Below are positions 8,783-19,530 of a stretch of 64,000 nt of DNA, one piece after another. Source of the stretch: Symbiodinium natans (Eukaryota > Sar > Dinophyceae > Suessiales > Symbiodiniaceae). The stretch is from positions 833,406 to 897,405 of the forward strand of contig CAJNDS010002146.1 in the NCBI GenBank assembly GCA_905221605.1, read 5' to 3'. Under the pieces are notes generated by a model. That model made no database searches. It was given only the letters and a program-made list of their open reading frames with translations, and was not told the origin of the DNA. The position numbers and the translations under genes are program-made. The stretch's first letter is position 1. Every line of letters starts with the position of its first letter.

Positions 8783-9345
8783 CTAAATCCCAAACCCTTG
8801 TTGGTATAAGGGGTTTGGGGATCATCCCTTGTTCGGCATGCGATTGGTTTTTCGTGGCCAAGCATCCCGCGATAAGGGCCTCATTCAAGGTATTCTAGAC
8901 CCAAGAGTAATCTAGGAATCAGACAGGTGTCTTTTGGGTTGAAAGGAGCTGAGAAGGGAAGCTAAATCATAAAGAATAGGGAATAAGGGCGTTCTCCAGG
9001 TCCCAGTATGTAGAATATCTGAAAGGATACCTGATGGGGTCTAATGTAGGCCGAAGTAAACATCGTCATGATGAACAGAAGCCCATGACACCCGTATTCG
9101 CCATAGTCATATATGCCCTGGCCCTTACCCATAAAACCTGAACCCTAAAACCAATGCAACCCAAAGACCCCAAAGCCGAAGGCCCTAACCCCGAACGCCC
9201 TAGGCCTTGAAACAGCAAAGCCCCTGAGGCCCTAACCCCAAAACAAACCCTAAACCCAACACCCTAAACCCTAAGCACCCCAATCCTAGCCCCTAACCCC
9301 CCCCCCCCCCCCAAAAAAAAAAAAAAAAAAAAAAAAACCGCGGAG
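8783..9345. other. No recognisable gene
   Basis: Unique sequence, then degenerate CCCTAA-like repeats from 9125, a C-run and an A-run at about 9298-9337. Confidence 0.5.
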
Positions 9346-9349
9346 CCCC

Positions 9350-9432
9350 TAAACCCTAAACCCTAAACCCTAAACCCTAAACCCTAAACCCTAAACCCTA
9401 AACCCTAAACCCTAAACCCTAAACCCTAAACC
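9350..9432 (-). repeat. CCCTAAA telomere-like array
   Basis: About 12 perfect units. The next 60 bp (9433-9495) are open on the minus strand (containing VHFRTVLFGAAAVQASF), possibly another mini-exon but without a diagnostic motif. Confidence 0.9.
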
Positions 9433-9499
9433 CCCCCACTGAAGCAAAGGAGGCCTGCACGGCCGCTGCGCCGAACAGCACCGTGCGGAAGTGCACCTT

Positions 9500-10400
9500 A
9501 GGGTTTAGGGTTTAGGGTTTTAGGGTTTTAGGGTTTTAGGGTTTAGGGTTTTAGGCTTTTGGGATCCGAATTCTGGGCCCTTTAAGTCGGGTCCCTGTGA
9601 TACAACCCTTATGTACACCAAGCATAGTAAGGGCCCATACTTCGGATCCCTCAAAACCCCTTCAAAGGTAAAGCTTCTTGAAGCTGGCGGAGCTTGCGGG
9701 CTTGAGGGAGGCTTGGGGGTTTAGGGTTTTCAGGGTTCAGGGTTGAGGGTTTGGGGGTTAACCGTCAGGGTTTCGGGCGGTAGGGTTTTGGGGCTTTAGG
9801 GGTCTTTGTGGTTTTAAGGTCTTTGTTGGGGGTTGTGGAGCCAGGGCTTTTAATCAGGTACAGGGGTTTCGGGCATTTTAAGGTTAAGGGTTCAGGGTTT
9901 TAGGGTTTAAAGTTTGCGGGTTTAGGGTTTCTGGGCACCAGAAGCTATGCATTATCTGCGCAAGCGCCCGGAGGACCTTGACTTAGTGAACTGCCCACGT
10001 GAGTCGTTGGAAGGCGGTGATGGGAGAGGGAAATGATTGTGCACCTTAGAATTTCGAACCTTTGTGGTTGGAAAGCGTAAGCATACTTGAAGCTGTAGTG
10101 GCCCACTCAAGTGCACATGCTGTCCCAAGCAAGTACCCAAGCAGTCCTCAACCATCAGCCCGAAACCCTAAACCATACGCAAGGATACCCGCTTTTCTGC
10201 TAGACAGATAGCTTTCGAAATGGAAGTCCAAAAACCCGAGACCTGAAAGGGTTCAGGCGATCTAGGCTTAGGGAATGTCTGTCGGTTTAGGGTTTAGGAT
10301 TTAGGATTTAAGATTCAGGATTCAGGATTCAGGATTTGGGATTTAGGGTTTAGGATTTAAGAACCAGGATTTCGGACTTAGGGTGTAGGGTTTGGGGACA
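9500..10400. other. Repeats and unique DNA; one repeated module
   Basis: Degenerate TTTAGGG runs. Positions 9580-9660 (AAGTCGGGTCCC...AGGGCCCATACTTCGGATCCC) share a module with 49945-50035 and, inverted, 58795-58895, a further dispersed repeat family. A 67-codon minus frame at 9952-10155 has no recognisable domain. Confidence 0.45.
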
Positions 10401-10403
10401 TAG

Positions 10404-10511
10404 CTTGGCCTCGTCCACTGCAACGCGACCAAGGATGAGCTCCTGAAGCAAAGACGCAGCTTCCGGCACCCGCCTGTCCTCAAGCAGGGAGGGCTCTTCG
10501 GAACGCTGAGA
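10404..10511 (-). CDS. Coding-like mini-exon, unknown
   Basis: 36 open minus-strand codons with protein-like composition (EEPSLLEDRRVPEAASLLQE, then LILGRVAVDEAK). It is flanked by telomere-like repeats. The heptad-like leucines suggest a helical protein, but no family is recognised. Confidence 0.4.
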
Positions 10512-10614
10512 GGTAGGGTTTAGGGTTTAGGGCTTCGGCTAGGGTGTAGGGTTCAGGGCTTAGGGCGTAGGGTTTAGGGCTTTCGAAGCTGGCAAGATAC
10601 TTGCCTTAGGACTA

Positions 10615-10668
10615 GGTTCGGAGATCCTATGGTAACTCCCTGGTTCGGAGATCCTATGGTAACTCCCT
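10615..10668 (+). repeat. 27-bp tandem duplication
   Basis: The unit GGTTCGGAGATCCTATGGTA plus ACTCCCT occurs twice in exact tandem (10615-10641 and 10642-10668). Confidence 0.9.
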
Positions 10669-10886
10669 AAACCATGCACCCTAAACCCGAAAAGTAGTTT
10701 AGGAACTCGAGCTTCAAGCGTGTGCCGGGACTCTCAAACTGACAAACTCAACTCGATGTTCTGAGTTGCTAAGTTCTAAGACCTACTGTTGCACGGAACA
10801 TCCCAACAAAGCAGCATTGAACTCAGATAGAACCCTAAACCCTAAACCCTAATCCCTGAACCCTAAACCCTAATGGCTGGGACTCG

Positions 10887-10975
10887 CAAAAGGAGCTTCC
10901 ATGGGTAGTTCTAAGCACGAATCATATTTAGGGGACTCATTACCCTACATATAACTACCCATGAACCTCCAAGTG
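10887..10975. mobile_element. MITE family B copy
   Basis: The left arm GGAGCTTCCATGGGTAGTTC pairs with the right arm TAACTACCCATGAACCTCC and ends CCAAGTG. About 88 bp. Confidence 0.6.
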
Positions 10976-10987
10976 TGAACTCTTTGC

Positions 10988-11070
10988 CTAAACCCTAAAC
11001 CCTAAACCCTAAACCCTAAACCCTAAACCCTAAACCCTAAACCCTAAACCCTAAACCCTAAACCCTAAAC
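10988..11070 (-). repeat. CCCTAAA telomere-like array
   Basis: About 12 perfect units. Confidence 0.9.
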
Positions 11071-11122
11071 CGTTTTCGGTCCGGGGGTCTCTCGGGCTTA
11101 GGCTGCATTACTAAATCGTAGG

Positions 11123-11221
11123 GCACATGTGGCAAAGGGCTGACAGCCCCTCGGTGCTGTGTAGAGAGGAAGGACGCCCGACAGCTGTCCAATCATACTC
11201 CATTGCGTCGGGTTCATCCTT
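11123..11221 (-). CDS. Coding-like mini-exon, unknown
   Basis: 33 open minus-strand codons containing DEPDAMEYDWTAVGRPSSLH and then STEGLSALCHMC. Composition looks protein-like and the island is bounded by CCCTAAA arrays. No domain recognised. Confidence 0.4.
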
Positions 11222-11442
11222 ACCCTAAACCCTAAACCCTAAACCCTACACCCTAAAGATTAAAGCCTAAACCCGTCTGGGCCTCCGTTGGTTTGCCTAC
11301 GCCTCTAAGACGCGAATCCCCTGCGTCCTAAACCCTCAACCCCCTAAATCCGACCCGGAGGTTTAGTGTCAAGGTTTTTGGGTTTCGGGTCTTGGGATCT
11401 TGGAGTCAAGGGTTCAGGGTCTTTCCGGGAAATCTTGTGGCT

Positions 11443-11546
11443 TCCTTGGAGGTTCATGGGTGATAATAAGCAGGGTATAAGTATGGTAGCCGTACTTATA
11501 GCCCCATTAGGACGACTTATAACCTTGCCAAGAACTACCCATGAAC
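11443..11546. mobile_element. MITE family B copy
   Basis: Starts TCCTTGGAGGTTCATGGGT and ends GAACTACCCATGAACC. The interior GGGTATAAGTATGGTAGCCG and ACTTATAGCCCC are shared with 45641-45746. Confidence 0.6.
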
Positions 11547-11584
11547 CCTAAACCCTAAGCCCCAAGCCCTAAACCCTACTTAAC

Positions 11585-11719
11585 TCAGTAGTCCTTGACC
11601 AGTAGGTTCAGCGCGGTGGTGGCGGCCCTCGGATTTGCCCGGAACTTGGTCAAGTCGGCGGGGGCTCTCCTGGCAACCCATGAAGCAGGCACAGTCCCCA
11701 AAAACTTCGTTGCTGAGTT
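11585..11719 (-). CDS. Coding-like island ending in a stop
   Basis: 44 codons on the minus strand (including PADLTKFRANPRAATTALNL and then LVKDY) end in TGA at 11585-11587. It could be a last exon. No family recognised. Confidence 0.35.
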   Translation of the reverse strand, partial: NSATKFLGTVPASWVARRAPADLTKFRANPRAATTALNLLVKDY

Positions 11720-11739
11720 CATAAGCCCCCGAAACTGTG

Positions 11740-12477
11740 TACACTTTCAGTTCTATAGGGGGCTTTAGTATCCCAAGAAGGGTAACACGTACTCATTGGG
11801 CTAGTACGGAAAAGCCAACATCTGGGGGGGTCTAGGGTGTAGAGGGCCGAAGGCCGAAGGCCGAAGGCCGAAGGGGGTGGGGAGGGAGGGATGATGTGCT
11901 ACATGGGCCGTGGGCATTTTGTGCCTGGGGGGCGGAAGAGTCGGGCTCAGAATTAAGCGCAGAATTTAGAGTCTGGCATGGAGTGTTGGATTGTCACTGG
12001 ATTCACCGAAGGTGGTGTAAGCTGCTGGGAGGGAGAGTGGGGAGCGGAGGCATCATTCTGATGCACTGCTGTTCGCGCTGGATACACCTTTCGTCGATCA
12101 GGCGACCATGGTGATGTTAGTCGTCTTTTTGGTCTGAGTGCACGGCAAGACCGAAACCATGATCGTGGCCGGTCGAAGCGCAACCCGAAGGTTTAGGGTT
12201 CAGGTTTGGGGTTTAGGGTGTACCTCGGGCGACGAAAACCCTGAAAAAAGTGGGTCAGGAACTCAAAGCCAGGTTTTGTGGAAGATTTGTCAAAAACCTA
12301 GTTTTGACTAACAGAACCGGGTTCTTGCAAAACATGACGTATAGAACCCGAAAAGACCCGTCGGAAGAACCCGTAAAAACCCGTCGAAAACCCTCAAAAA
12401 AACGCCGGCTTTGTTTTTGCCCTGCTAAGCCCGGTTTTGGTTTCCAGAACCGGGTTTTAAAGTAGATCCCTTCTTTT
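11740..12477. other. No recognisable gene
   Basis: Contains a four-copy GAAGGCC tandem at about 11849-11875. From 12250 to 12470 it is enriched in GAACCCG/CGGGTTC words. Overlapping short frames at 11896-12183 on both strands give no recognisable protein. Confidence 0.45.
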
Positions 12478-12957
12478 TTGGGGCTTTTGGTTGCTGAAGG
12501 TGGGTTTAGGGTTGCAGTCCTTCTGCTCTTGGCAGGACAGCTGCGGCCGGAAGCTCTCAGATCATGGCCACGCGCTCCATCGCCACGGTCGGCGGCTTGC
12601 ATCGGACAGGATCCATGGGGGGCGGGTGCTGGCTCACATCCGCACGCCCCAGCGAAGCCACCTCTTGCCTACCTCCTGGCTTCCGGCGCCATGGCCGAGG
12701 TTGCTTATGGATTCCGGGGTGCCCTTGCCTTGAGTCCAGAGGAGCCAAGCAAGCAAAGGCAGGTGGCGGTTCTCCTAGTACGCATCCACATCGGACCCTG
12801 CGTGCACACATCAGCTGCAGGCACAAGACAAGTTCACTCCTGTTCAGGTAGCTTCAAGAATCGTCATAGTATCGCAGCTCCATGTGTATGGTGTTCGAGG
12901 GACAGCGAGATGCCTCTTGAGGTCCTTCTCCGTCAGGTCATGACCTCCGTCGGGTGA
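12478..12957 (+). CDS. Open frame of uncertain status
   Basis: 159 codons are open, but the frame starts on TTG, not ATG, and overlapping frames on the minus strand (12557-12826) are nearly as long, so strand is undecided. GC-rich unique sequence with no repeats, so it may be part of a larger exon. No domain recognised. Confidence 0.2.
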   Translation: MGLLVAEGGFRVAVLLLLAGQLRPEALRSWPRAPSPRSAACIGQDPWGAGAGSHPHAPAKPPLAYLLASGAMAEVAYGFRGALALSPEEPSKQRQVAVLLVRIHIGPCVHTSAAGTRQVHSCSGSFKNRHSIAAPCVWCSRDSEMPLEVLLRQVMTSVG

Positions 12958-12992
12958 GGGGTCTGCGGGCTTACAGGTTTCGTGGTCCAGGT

Positions 12993-13118
12993 TACGTGGA
13001 GGTTGATGGGTAGTCATAAGTAGGGTGAAAATGTATGTATGGCAACTAGATCTAAAATTCATGATCAAATTGGGGGGCCTCACAACTGCGCTTATAGCTT
13101 CCCATGAACCTCCAAGTA
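12993..13118. mobile_element. MITE family B copy
   Basis: The left end TACGTGGAGGTTGATGGGTA pairs with the right end CCCATGAACCTCCAAGTA. The interior is longer than in other copies (126 bp total). It abuts a family A copy at 13119 with no gap, giving the palindromic joint CCAAGTACTTGG. Confidence 0.65.
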
Positions 13119-13230
13119 CTTGGTAGCCCAGTACTCATACCATAAAAACGTACCCTCCTTTTTGGGAATGGGGATTTTATAATGGAACCTCGAACCGAAA
13201 AAAGGGCAAACGGTGCCACGGGCTACCAAG
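13119..13230. mobile_element. MITE family A copy
   Basis: 112 bp starting with a perfect CTTGGTAGCCCAG and ending CGGGCTACCAAG. The interior CCTTTTTGGG...TTTATAATGGAACC fits the family. Flanks read AGTA on the left and AGCA on the right, possibly a decayed 4-bp duplication. Confidence 0.7.
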
Positions 13231-13231
13231 A

Positions 13232-13487
13232 GCAGGCGTTTCGGATCTGGGGGTGTCCGAAAACCGTGGACCCCTAATATGGACCCCCAAACCCAAAACC
13301 CAAAACCCAAAACCCAAAACCCAAAACCCAAAAAAACCAGGACCCCAATCAGGTACCCCTAGTATCGTAAACCCCCCATTTGGGTCACAGGAGAGATCCG
13401 GAAGTAGAAGGCGGAGCCCTGACAAAGCCTCAGCCAGTCTCGGGTTTGGGGCTTAGGCTCTGGGGACCCTAAGCCCTAAACCCTAAA
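13232..13487. other. No recognisable gene; repeated GGACCCCC/GGTACCCC module
   Basis: The stretch 13250-13385 (GGACCCCCAAA...GGTACCCCTAGTATCGTAAA) resembles 23100-23195 and 47800-47905, suggesting another dispersed family. An AACCCAAAACCC tract lies in the middle. Confidence 0.4.
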
Positions 13488-13660
13488 CCCTATGAACCCT
13501 AAAAACCCTAAAAACCCTATAAACCCTATAAACCCTATAAACCCTATAAACCCTATAAACCCTATAAACCCTATAAACCCTATAAACCCTATACACCCTA
13601 TAAACCCCATAAACCCCATAAACCCTAAACCCTACAAACCCTATAAACCCTAACCCTAAC
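13488..13660 (-). repeat. CCCTATAAA 9-bp variant array
   Basis: About 14 units of ACCCTATAA, a two-base-longer derivative of CCCTAAA, with normal units at both ends. Confidence 0.9.
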
Positions 13661-13684
13661 CCTAAACTCTAAAACTCTAAACCC

Positions 13685-13816
13685 ACCCACCGAGGCACAG
13701 GTCTGCTCGAGCTTCTCAAGGTCGGCCCGGGCCTGTGCATAGGCCATGTTCTCTGACCGCTTTGGGGCCATGTCAGGTTGACAGTTCTCGAGGCTTGAGG
13801 GGCTTGGGCCCAGCAT
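13685..13816 (-). CDS. Coding-like mini-exon, unknown
   Basis: The minus-strand frame includes PSSLENCQPDMAPKRSENMA and then YAQARADLEKLEQTCASVG, which looks like a charged helix. No family recognised. Strand chosen from composition. Confidence 0.35.
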
Positions 13817-14216
13817 CTATCACTTCGGGATTCGGGGCGGAATATCAGTGTATTCTTACTTGTTCAGCTTTCTCAATGGCCAACCTTTCCAGCCCCTAAA
13901 CCCTGAACCTAAGGGCATGGACTGGGTGCATAGCTCCCTGCGCATGTCGGTTTAGCTAAGGTTCGTCGACTGTTTGGGCTTGGGGTTTAGGGTTTATGTT
14001 TAGGGACACCCTAAACTCGTAGTTTGGCCAAATTTTCCGAGCATCCTCCAGTCAGGCAATTTCTTCGACGTGTGCAATACATACACGGGCACGTATGTTC
14101 ATGGTACCGAAACAGGGAGCCTCATTTAGGAGCCCTACCTGGCTTCCGAAAGCCACCCACACACCCGTATTCCCAACACCCTCGACCCTAAAAAGTAAAC
14201 GCTCCACCTTAAGCTC

Positions 14217-14312
14217 TACTCGGAGGTTCATGGGTCGATATTAACAGGCCGTCACTATGGCGACTATACTTAGAACCCTGTTTTGGGCACGTGTAACCCT
14301 ACTTACAACGAC
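14217..14312. mobile_element. MITE family B copy, degraded right end
   Basis: Starts TACTCGGAGGTTCATGGGT. The interior CGACTATACTTAGAACCCTG and TAACCCTACTTACAACGACC parallel 45641-45746. The right inverted repeat is lost. Confidence 0.5.
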
Positions 14313-14453
14313 CTTAAACCCTATAAACCCTAAACCCTAAGCCCTAAGCTCTAAGCACCAAGCCCCAAACCCTTAGCCCTAAACCCTGAACCCTAAACCC
14401 TAACCCCAAGCCCTACGCCCTCAACCCTGGACCCTAAACCCGAAACCCCAGAT

Positions 14454-14528
14454 TTTGAAGGCCTCTGGGAGCATCTTCAAAGCCTTCAGCGCTAGGCAAC
14501 GGCGGTAAAGTGCCTGCAGGCCATCGTG
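14454..14528 (-). CDS. Coding-like mini-exon, unknown
   Basis: 25 open minus-strand codons, HDGLQALYRRCLALKALKML then PEAFK, an amphipathic helical pattern. It lies between CCCTAA-type and TTTAGGG-type repeats. Confidence 0.4.
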
Positions 14529-14939
14529 TTTTGGGGTTTAGGGTTTGGGGTTTAGGGTTTAGGGCTTTGGGGTTTAGAGTGTAGGGTTTTGGGGTCGTAT
14601 TGTTTTTGGGCCATCTTGAACTTCGGGGGTTTGGGTTTTGGAGGGTGGGGCCTAGGGTTTAGGGCTGTGGGGTTTAGGGTTTTGGGGTGTTGGGGTTTCT
14701 GGTGATAGTTCGAGGCCTCGCGTTTCGAGTTTGGGGCTTTCAAGTGCTGCAGTAGGTTTCAAGGTCTAAACCCCAAACCCTAAACTCTCCTTAGTAGGGA
14801 ACGAGTGAAGTAGAATTGCCTCATTCCCTACAGAGTGCCGGTAAGTTTACCTAAGCCCTAAACCCTCAACCCTAAAGCATAAACCCTAAACTCAAAACCT
14901 TTTTGTTAAGGGGGCCTTTATGAAGCTCCCCGCAACCGG

Positions 14940-15025
14940 CCTTGCTGTGCGTTCTGTCCAGCGCCAAACTGTGCGAGGCTGCGGAGGCAGCCCGGCGAAA
15001 CAGCTGGCGATGTCGCGGATTTTCA
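14940..15025 (-). CDS. Coding-like mini-exon, unknown
   Basis: The minus strand reads KIRDIASCFAGLPPQPRTVW followed by RWTERTARP. The plus strand is also open (SSAKLCEAAEAARRNSW), so strand is uncertain. A TTTAGGG-rich block starts at 15030. Confidence 0.3.
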
Positions 15026-15257
15026 GAGTTTGGGGGATTAGGGTTGAGGGTTTAGGGTTTAGGGTTAGGGGTTTAGGGTTTAGGGTTTAGGGGTTTAGGG
15101 GTTTAGGGGTTTAGGGGTTTAGGGGCTTAGGGTGGTTAAGGGGTTTAGGGGTTTGGGGGTTTAGAGGTTTAGGGGGGTTTAGGGGTTTGGGGGTTTGGGG
15201 TTTAGGGTTTAGAGGGATTAGGGTGATTCGGAGTTTGGGGTTGAGGGAGGTGTTCGA

Positions 15258-15616
15258 GTGAGAACTCGCAAGCAGTGCGCCAGGCACCGCGTAAACGCAT
15301 TTTCACGGTCTTGTTGCTCACTCCGTTGTGGACCCCTCCTCGCTCCAACGTGCGCTGTATGCAACGTCAGGCCGAGGAGGAAGTGCTCAGGAGGCTCTCA
15401 GTCTGTACTCGAGCCTCCCTCGCGCCAACGTGCACTGTCTGCGACGTCCGCACGCCTAGCAGGGCGCGCCATCTCGTGAAGGAGTCCGTGCGAGGAAGCT
15501 CGGCGGATGAGTACGTCTCTTTCAGGACCACCCCGAGCCCTCAACGCTAAGGCCTGCTCAGCCCACAACCCCAGAAGCTTCAGATCGTTTACAGAAAAGT
15601 TTGCAGTGGGATGCAA
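15258..15616. other. Unique GC-rich block with an internal duplication
   Basis: Open on both strands. Two related segments (near 15338-15385 and 15415-15465) encode APTCAVCNVR and APTCTVCDVR in different plus frames, which points to a degenerate internal duplication with a frame change. No gene called. Confidence 0.4.
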
Positions 15617-15764
15617 GGTCTGCTTATCTGGCTGGCTGTTGCTGGCTTTCGGTTGCCAATCAAAGTGGAGGGTCTAGAGTCTAGATGGTTTAGGGTGCGA
15701 GGGTCCCTGCTCTTAGCCCTTTCATCCAAAAGAACTCGGCTGACCGAGATCCTGCAATATTTAT

Positions 15765-15874
15765 GGGGTTCTTAAGGGAGGGGGTTTCAAGGTGGGTAGG
15801 TAACCCAGGCTTCCCCGAATTCTTTAAGGCTCCCTAAGCTTCCCTAAGGCTCGAAGTACCTATCCCCGCATGAA
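15765..15874. mobile_element. MITE family E copy, right end lost
   Basis: Starts GGGGTTCTTAAGGGAGGGGG. The interior TAACCCAGGCTTCCC...AAGGCTCCCTAAGCTTCCCT is shared with 50140-50297 and 55117-55259. It ends near CCCGCATGAACC without the terminal repeat. Confidence 0.55.
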
Positions 15875-16270
15875 CCAGCGAAAGTTTAGGGTTTAGGGTT
15901 AGAGATTAGTGTTTAGGGCTCATGTTAGCTGTCAAATCCCTAAACCCTACACAAGGCAAACCTCTGCAAGGGCAGTTCTCTAAATTAGGGTCCCCTTTTG
16001 GGTCCAATACACAATAGTACGACCCTAAACCCGAAACCCTAAACCAACAAGAACACCCCAAGAAAACCTAAACCCTGTACGCTAAACCCGAAACCGCCTA
16101 ACCTTCAGGCGTCAAACATTAAGCCCGAAAAGCCGGAAGCCTTCAGCCCTAGCCCCTTCAAACTCAACACTCCAACACTTGAAGCTCTAAAGTCTAATGA
16201 ACTCTGACACCTAAGCCCTCAACCCTAAGCCCTAAGCCCTAACCCCCAAACCCCCAAACCCCAAACCCTA

Positions 16271-16272
<2 letters not shown>

Positions 16273-16303
<31 letters not shown>
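16273..16303. repeat. Poly-C tract of 31 bases
   Basis: Uninterrupted C-run after CCCAAACCC repeats. Similar but shorter C-runs are the insertion site of the 20-kb retrotransposon. Confidence 0.9.
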
Positions 16304-16324
16304 ACTCAGGCAACTTCCGGAGGG

Positions 16325-16405
16325 CCCCCCAACCTGCAGCTGCAGGCAGCAGTGGGCGATGTTCGCATGCAGGCCCGCCGCCAGGGCCTGAGACATCTGC
16401 TTCAG
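16325..16405 (-). CDS. Coding-like mini-exon, unknown
   Basis: 27 open minus-strand codons (LKQMSQALAAGLHANIAHCC then LQLQVGG). Helical, no family recognised. Bounded by the C-run and a TTTAGGG array. Confidence 0.35.
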
Positions 16406-16426
16406 GGGTTTGTTAGGGTTTAGGGT

Positions 16427-16508
16427 TTAGGGTTTAGGGTTCAGGGTTCAGGGTTCAGGGTTCAGGGTTCAGGGTTCAGGGTTTAGGGTTTAGGGTTTAG
16501 GGTTCAGG
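16427..16508 (+). repeat. TTTAGGG/TTCAGGG array
   Basis: Four TTTAGGG units, then six TTCAGGG units, then TTTAGGG again: a block of the C variant expanded in the middle. Confidence 0.9.
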
Positions 16509-16887
16509 GACCGCTGTTTCAGAGCTTTCTGGGGTTGCGGTACATCTGCTTCAGAGTTGTTTTCGGGCTGAGGGGTTGAGGGTTCAGGGTGGAGGGTTTG
16601 GAGTTTAGTGTTTGGTTGGAGGGTTGAAGGTTCACGGCTTGTGGCTCTTAGTGTGCTTGTGTGTAGGGTTTGAGGGTTGACATCTGAGAGTTCGAGGGGT
16701 TCAAAACCCCTCCCCTAACCTCAAAACTATCTACACATATTTATATGCCTTTAGGAGCGGTTATTCAGTTTTACATGTAGTGTCAACACCAACGCCACAA
16801 ATCCCCTGAATCCTAAGCCCCGACACCCAGAACCTCTGAACGCAGACCCTTAAACCCAAAGCCTCTGAAGCCCTAGGGAGGGGAACC

Positions 16888-16976
16888 CCTAAACCCTAAA
16901 CCCTAAACCCTAAACCCTAAACCCTAAACCCTAAACCCTAAACCCTAAACCCTAAACCCTAAACCCTAACCTTAAA
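16888..16976 (-). repeat. CCCTAAA telomere-like array
   Basis: About 12 perfect units. Confidence 0.9.
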
Positions 16977-17045
16977 CCGGTCTGCAGAGTTCTTGATGCG
17001 ATCGCATGGGTTAGGGTGCTCGTAAACGATGGTGAGCATCACCCC

Positions 17046-17140
17046 CTGGTTCTTAGTAGGGAAGGAGGGAATGAGGGCCCTATATACCCTTTAAGGGATT
17101 ATGTAGGGCCCTAATTCCCTCATTCCCTACGAAGAACCAG
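17046..17140. mobile_element. MITE family D copy
   Basis: 95 bp, starting CTGGTTCTTAGTAGGGAAGG and ending CCCTACGAAGAACCAG. The interior CCCTATATACCCTTTAAGGG is self-complementary. The best-preserved copy of the family. Confidence 0.7.
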
Positions 17141-17250
17141 CCAGATCAAGGCTTCGGGTTTCCACCTTTTGCAGGCCTACGCGGCCTAAGCAATGCCTCT
17201 GGCAAGGCAAGCGCTGTGCCCCAAAACCCGACAACCCTGAACCCCTGACA

Positions 17251-17382
17251 AGTTGGGGTTTAGGGTTGAGGTTTAGGGTTTAGGGTTTAGGGTTTAGGGT
17301 TTAGGGTTTAGGGTTTAGGGTTTAGGGTTTAGGGTTTAGGGTTTAGGGTTTAGGGTTTAGGGTTTAGGGTTTAGGGTTTAGC
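17251..17382 (+). repeat. TTTAGGG telomere-like array
   Basis: About 17 units, nearly all perfect. Confidence 0.9.
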
Positions 17383-18074
17383 GGTTTGGCGTTATGGGAG
17401 GCTTGGGGGTCTTACACTCCTACGGCAGGCTCAGATCAGACCTGGGTCAAAGCAGCGGATGCGACTGCTGGCGTGACACACTAATTTCCTTTAGGGTTTA
17501 GGGTTTAGGGCTTAGGGTTTAGGATTTAGGGTTTAGGGCTTAGGGTTTAGGGTCCTGCAGAAATTGTGCAATCATGAAGAAACTCGAACAAACAACTGAC
17601 ACGTCATGGAATGACAAAGCCCAAGCTGCGCACAACCGCAAGTGCCAATCGGATTTAGGGTTTAGGGTTTAGGGTTTAGGGTGAACACGCATTTAACAGA
17701 ATATTCTACGATACGTGGTGTGTAAGAATATACAAACATAGAGATGCAGAAATAGTGATGGCTTAGAACTACTGTGGTCTAGCCCTAAACCCTAAACCCT
17801 AAACCCTAAGCCCGACTAAGCCCTAAGCCCTAAGCCCTAAGGCCCCAAACCCTAAACCCTAATGTTGAAGGTTCCGCGCCTTTGCCGCCTCGCTCGTGGG
17901 CTCCCCGAGGTGTCCCAGAGCCTCCTGTCACGAGGTTTGTGCAGCCTAAGCCTGAGGGTGCGTGTGTTTGTGTGTGTGCCTCCTAGCATGGCATGCCCAC
18001 CCCACTGAGGCAGGAATGAAGATACCATCGACTCCTAAGCCCAAAACCATAAGTGAAAACCTGAAGGCTAAACC

Positions 18075-18218
18075 TACTTGGAGGCTCATGGAACTTATTA
18101 ACCAACTAGAACTGTACATACAGACCACGTATAAGCCCCTTAAGTGCCCTAATATGGGTATAAGTACAGTTCTAAGTACAGTTATAACTGGCTAATAAGT
18201 AGCATGGACCTCCAAGTA
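18075..18218. mobile_element. MITE family B copy, long form
   Basis: 144 bp from TACTTGGAGGCTCATGG to CATGGACCTCCAAGTA. The interior repeats ACTGTACATACAG and AAGTACAGTTCTAAGTACAG. Confidence 0.65.
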
Positions 18219-19530
18219 AACGCGAAGCCCAGACCACAAGCCATGAACCTACGACCCGCCATTATCGAAAAGAAATTTGACTTAAAACCGAATCCCCTCC
18301 CCTTAATACTCAAGTGGGTTGGCCCCATTGAAACCTTCAAAAAAAATGTATATATACATATATACATATGTCCAGGGTCCCTTAAATCAAATAAGGAAAA
18401 TACAAATATACCCAAAAACCAACCCAGTAGACCCCCCCCCTCCTCCCAAAAACAAAAAAATCAGACCGGCCGGGAAAAATGCTTAAAATACGTGGTTGAA
18501 TGTTTGTTGGGGCCCGGTTACGCTTCAACCCTGTTGCCCCTCATCCTACCCTTAACCTTGAAAACCCTCTAAGCCTTAAGCCAGCCCTAAATCCAAAAAC
18601 CCTAAGAGCAAAAGGCTGAGATCAAGGGCTGCAGCCCCTCAAAGCCCTCTGACCCGTAAGCCCTAAGCCCTACTTGAACCCAAACCAAATCAAGAAAGGC
18701 TCAACTCAAGGGCGGAGACCCTCAACCCCCTTGTTCTCAAACAGTTTTAGTACTGGGCTGGGCCGTCCGGCAGGGGGGGGGGGGGGGGCGGGCGTGGGGG
18801 AAGTAATGTTAAATTTTGGCAAAAAAATGAAATTTAGGCAAAATTAGGGAGGTCTTTAGTTATCGCGGGAATTGAGATCTAACCCCAAACCCAAAAACCC
18901 AAACCGCTAGACAGTAGCAACTAACAGACCAGTCGCAGCTTACAAGTCGATCCGCAGATCAGCATGTCATCTATGGACTGTCTCCGGAGTAGGACGACAT
19001 GCTGTCTCTGCAGGGCAGGTCCCGCCACTTGTAAAAGTCAGGAACCAGTTCCGCAGCTTTTCAAGTCAGGGGCTGCAGCAGTGGCGCTGCTCCGCAGAGG
19101 AGCTGCCCTAACACTCGCCGGGGCGGGGGGAGGGGGGGCGGCAGGTCTTTGCAGGAATGGTCCCAATCCATCCCAATCATAAGCTCTTCCTGTGGGAGGA
19201 GTGCTGTGAGGAGTGCAGTGACCCAGTTCCAGCACGACATGGCAGTCTGTCACCAAAGATGGATCCCCTCAATCCTGTTCCACATCACCCTCGAGGCTAC
19301 CCACTGGCCGGACGCTTCCGAGAGGCGTGATGGTCTACTGTTTCGCAGACTGAGTGCAGGGTACCGCCTGCAAACACACGCTCGCGACAAACAGAGCACA
19401 CATTTGTGCGACATCGACACTTGCAGTTGTCGCGGGGGCCCCGAGACACGCCAGATTCGAAACGCCTGTGCCGGTGCTTCAATGAACCATAGCGCGTTTA
19501 GGGTTTAAGCCCTAAACCCTAAACCCTAAA
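18219..19530. other. No recognisable gene
   Basis: A 122-codon plus frame at 18204-18572 has no domain. A G-run lies near 18773-18788. The block 18960-19500 is unique and GC-balanced, with overlapping open frames on both strands and short cysteine-rich stretches, but none resembles a known protein. Confidence 0.4.

Noticed and set aside
2230-16976. CRISPR-like array from regular short repeats
   Set aside because: The units are contiguous 7-10-mers without spacers, in a eukaryotic context.
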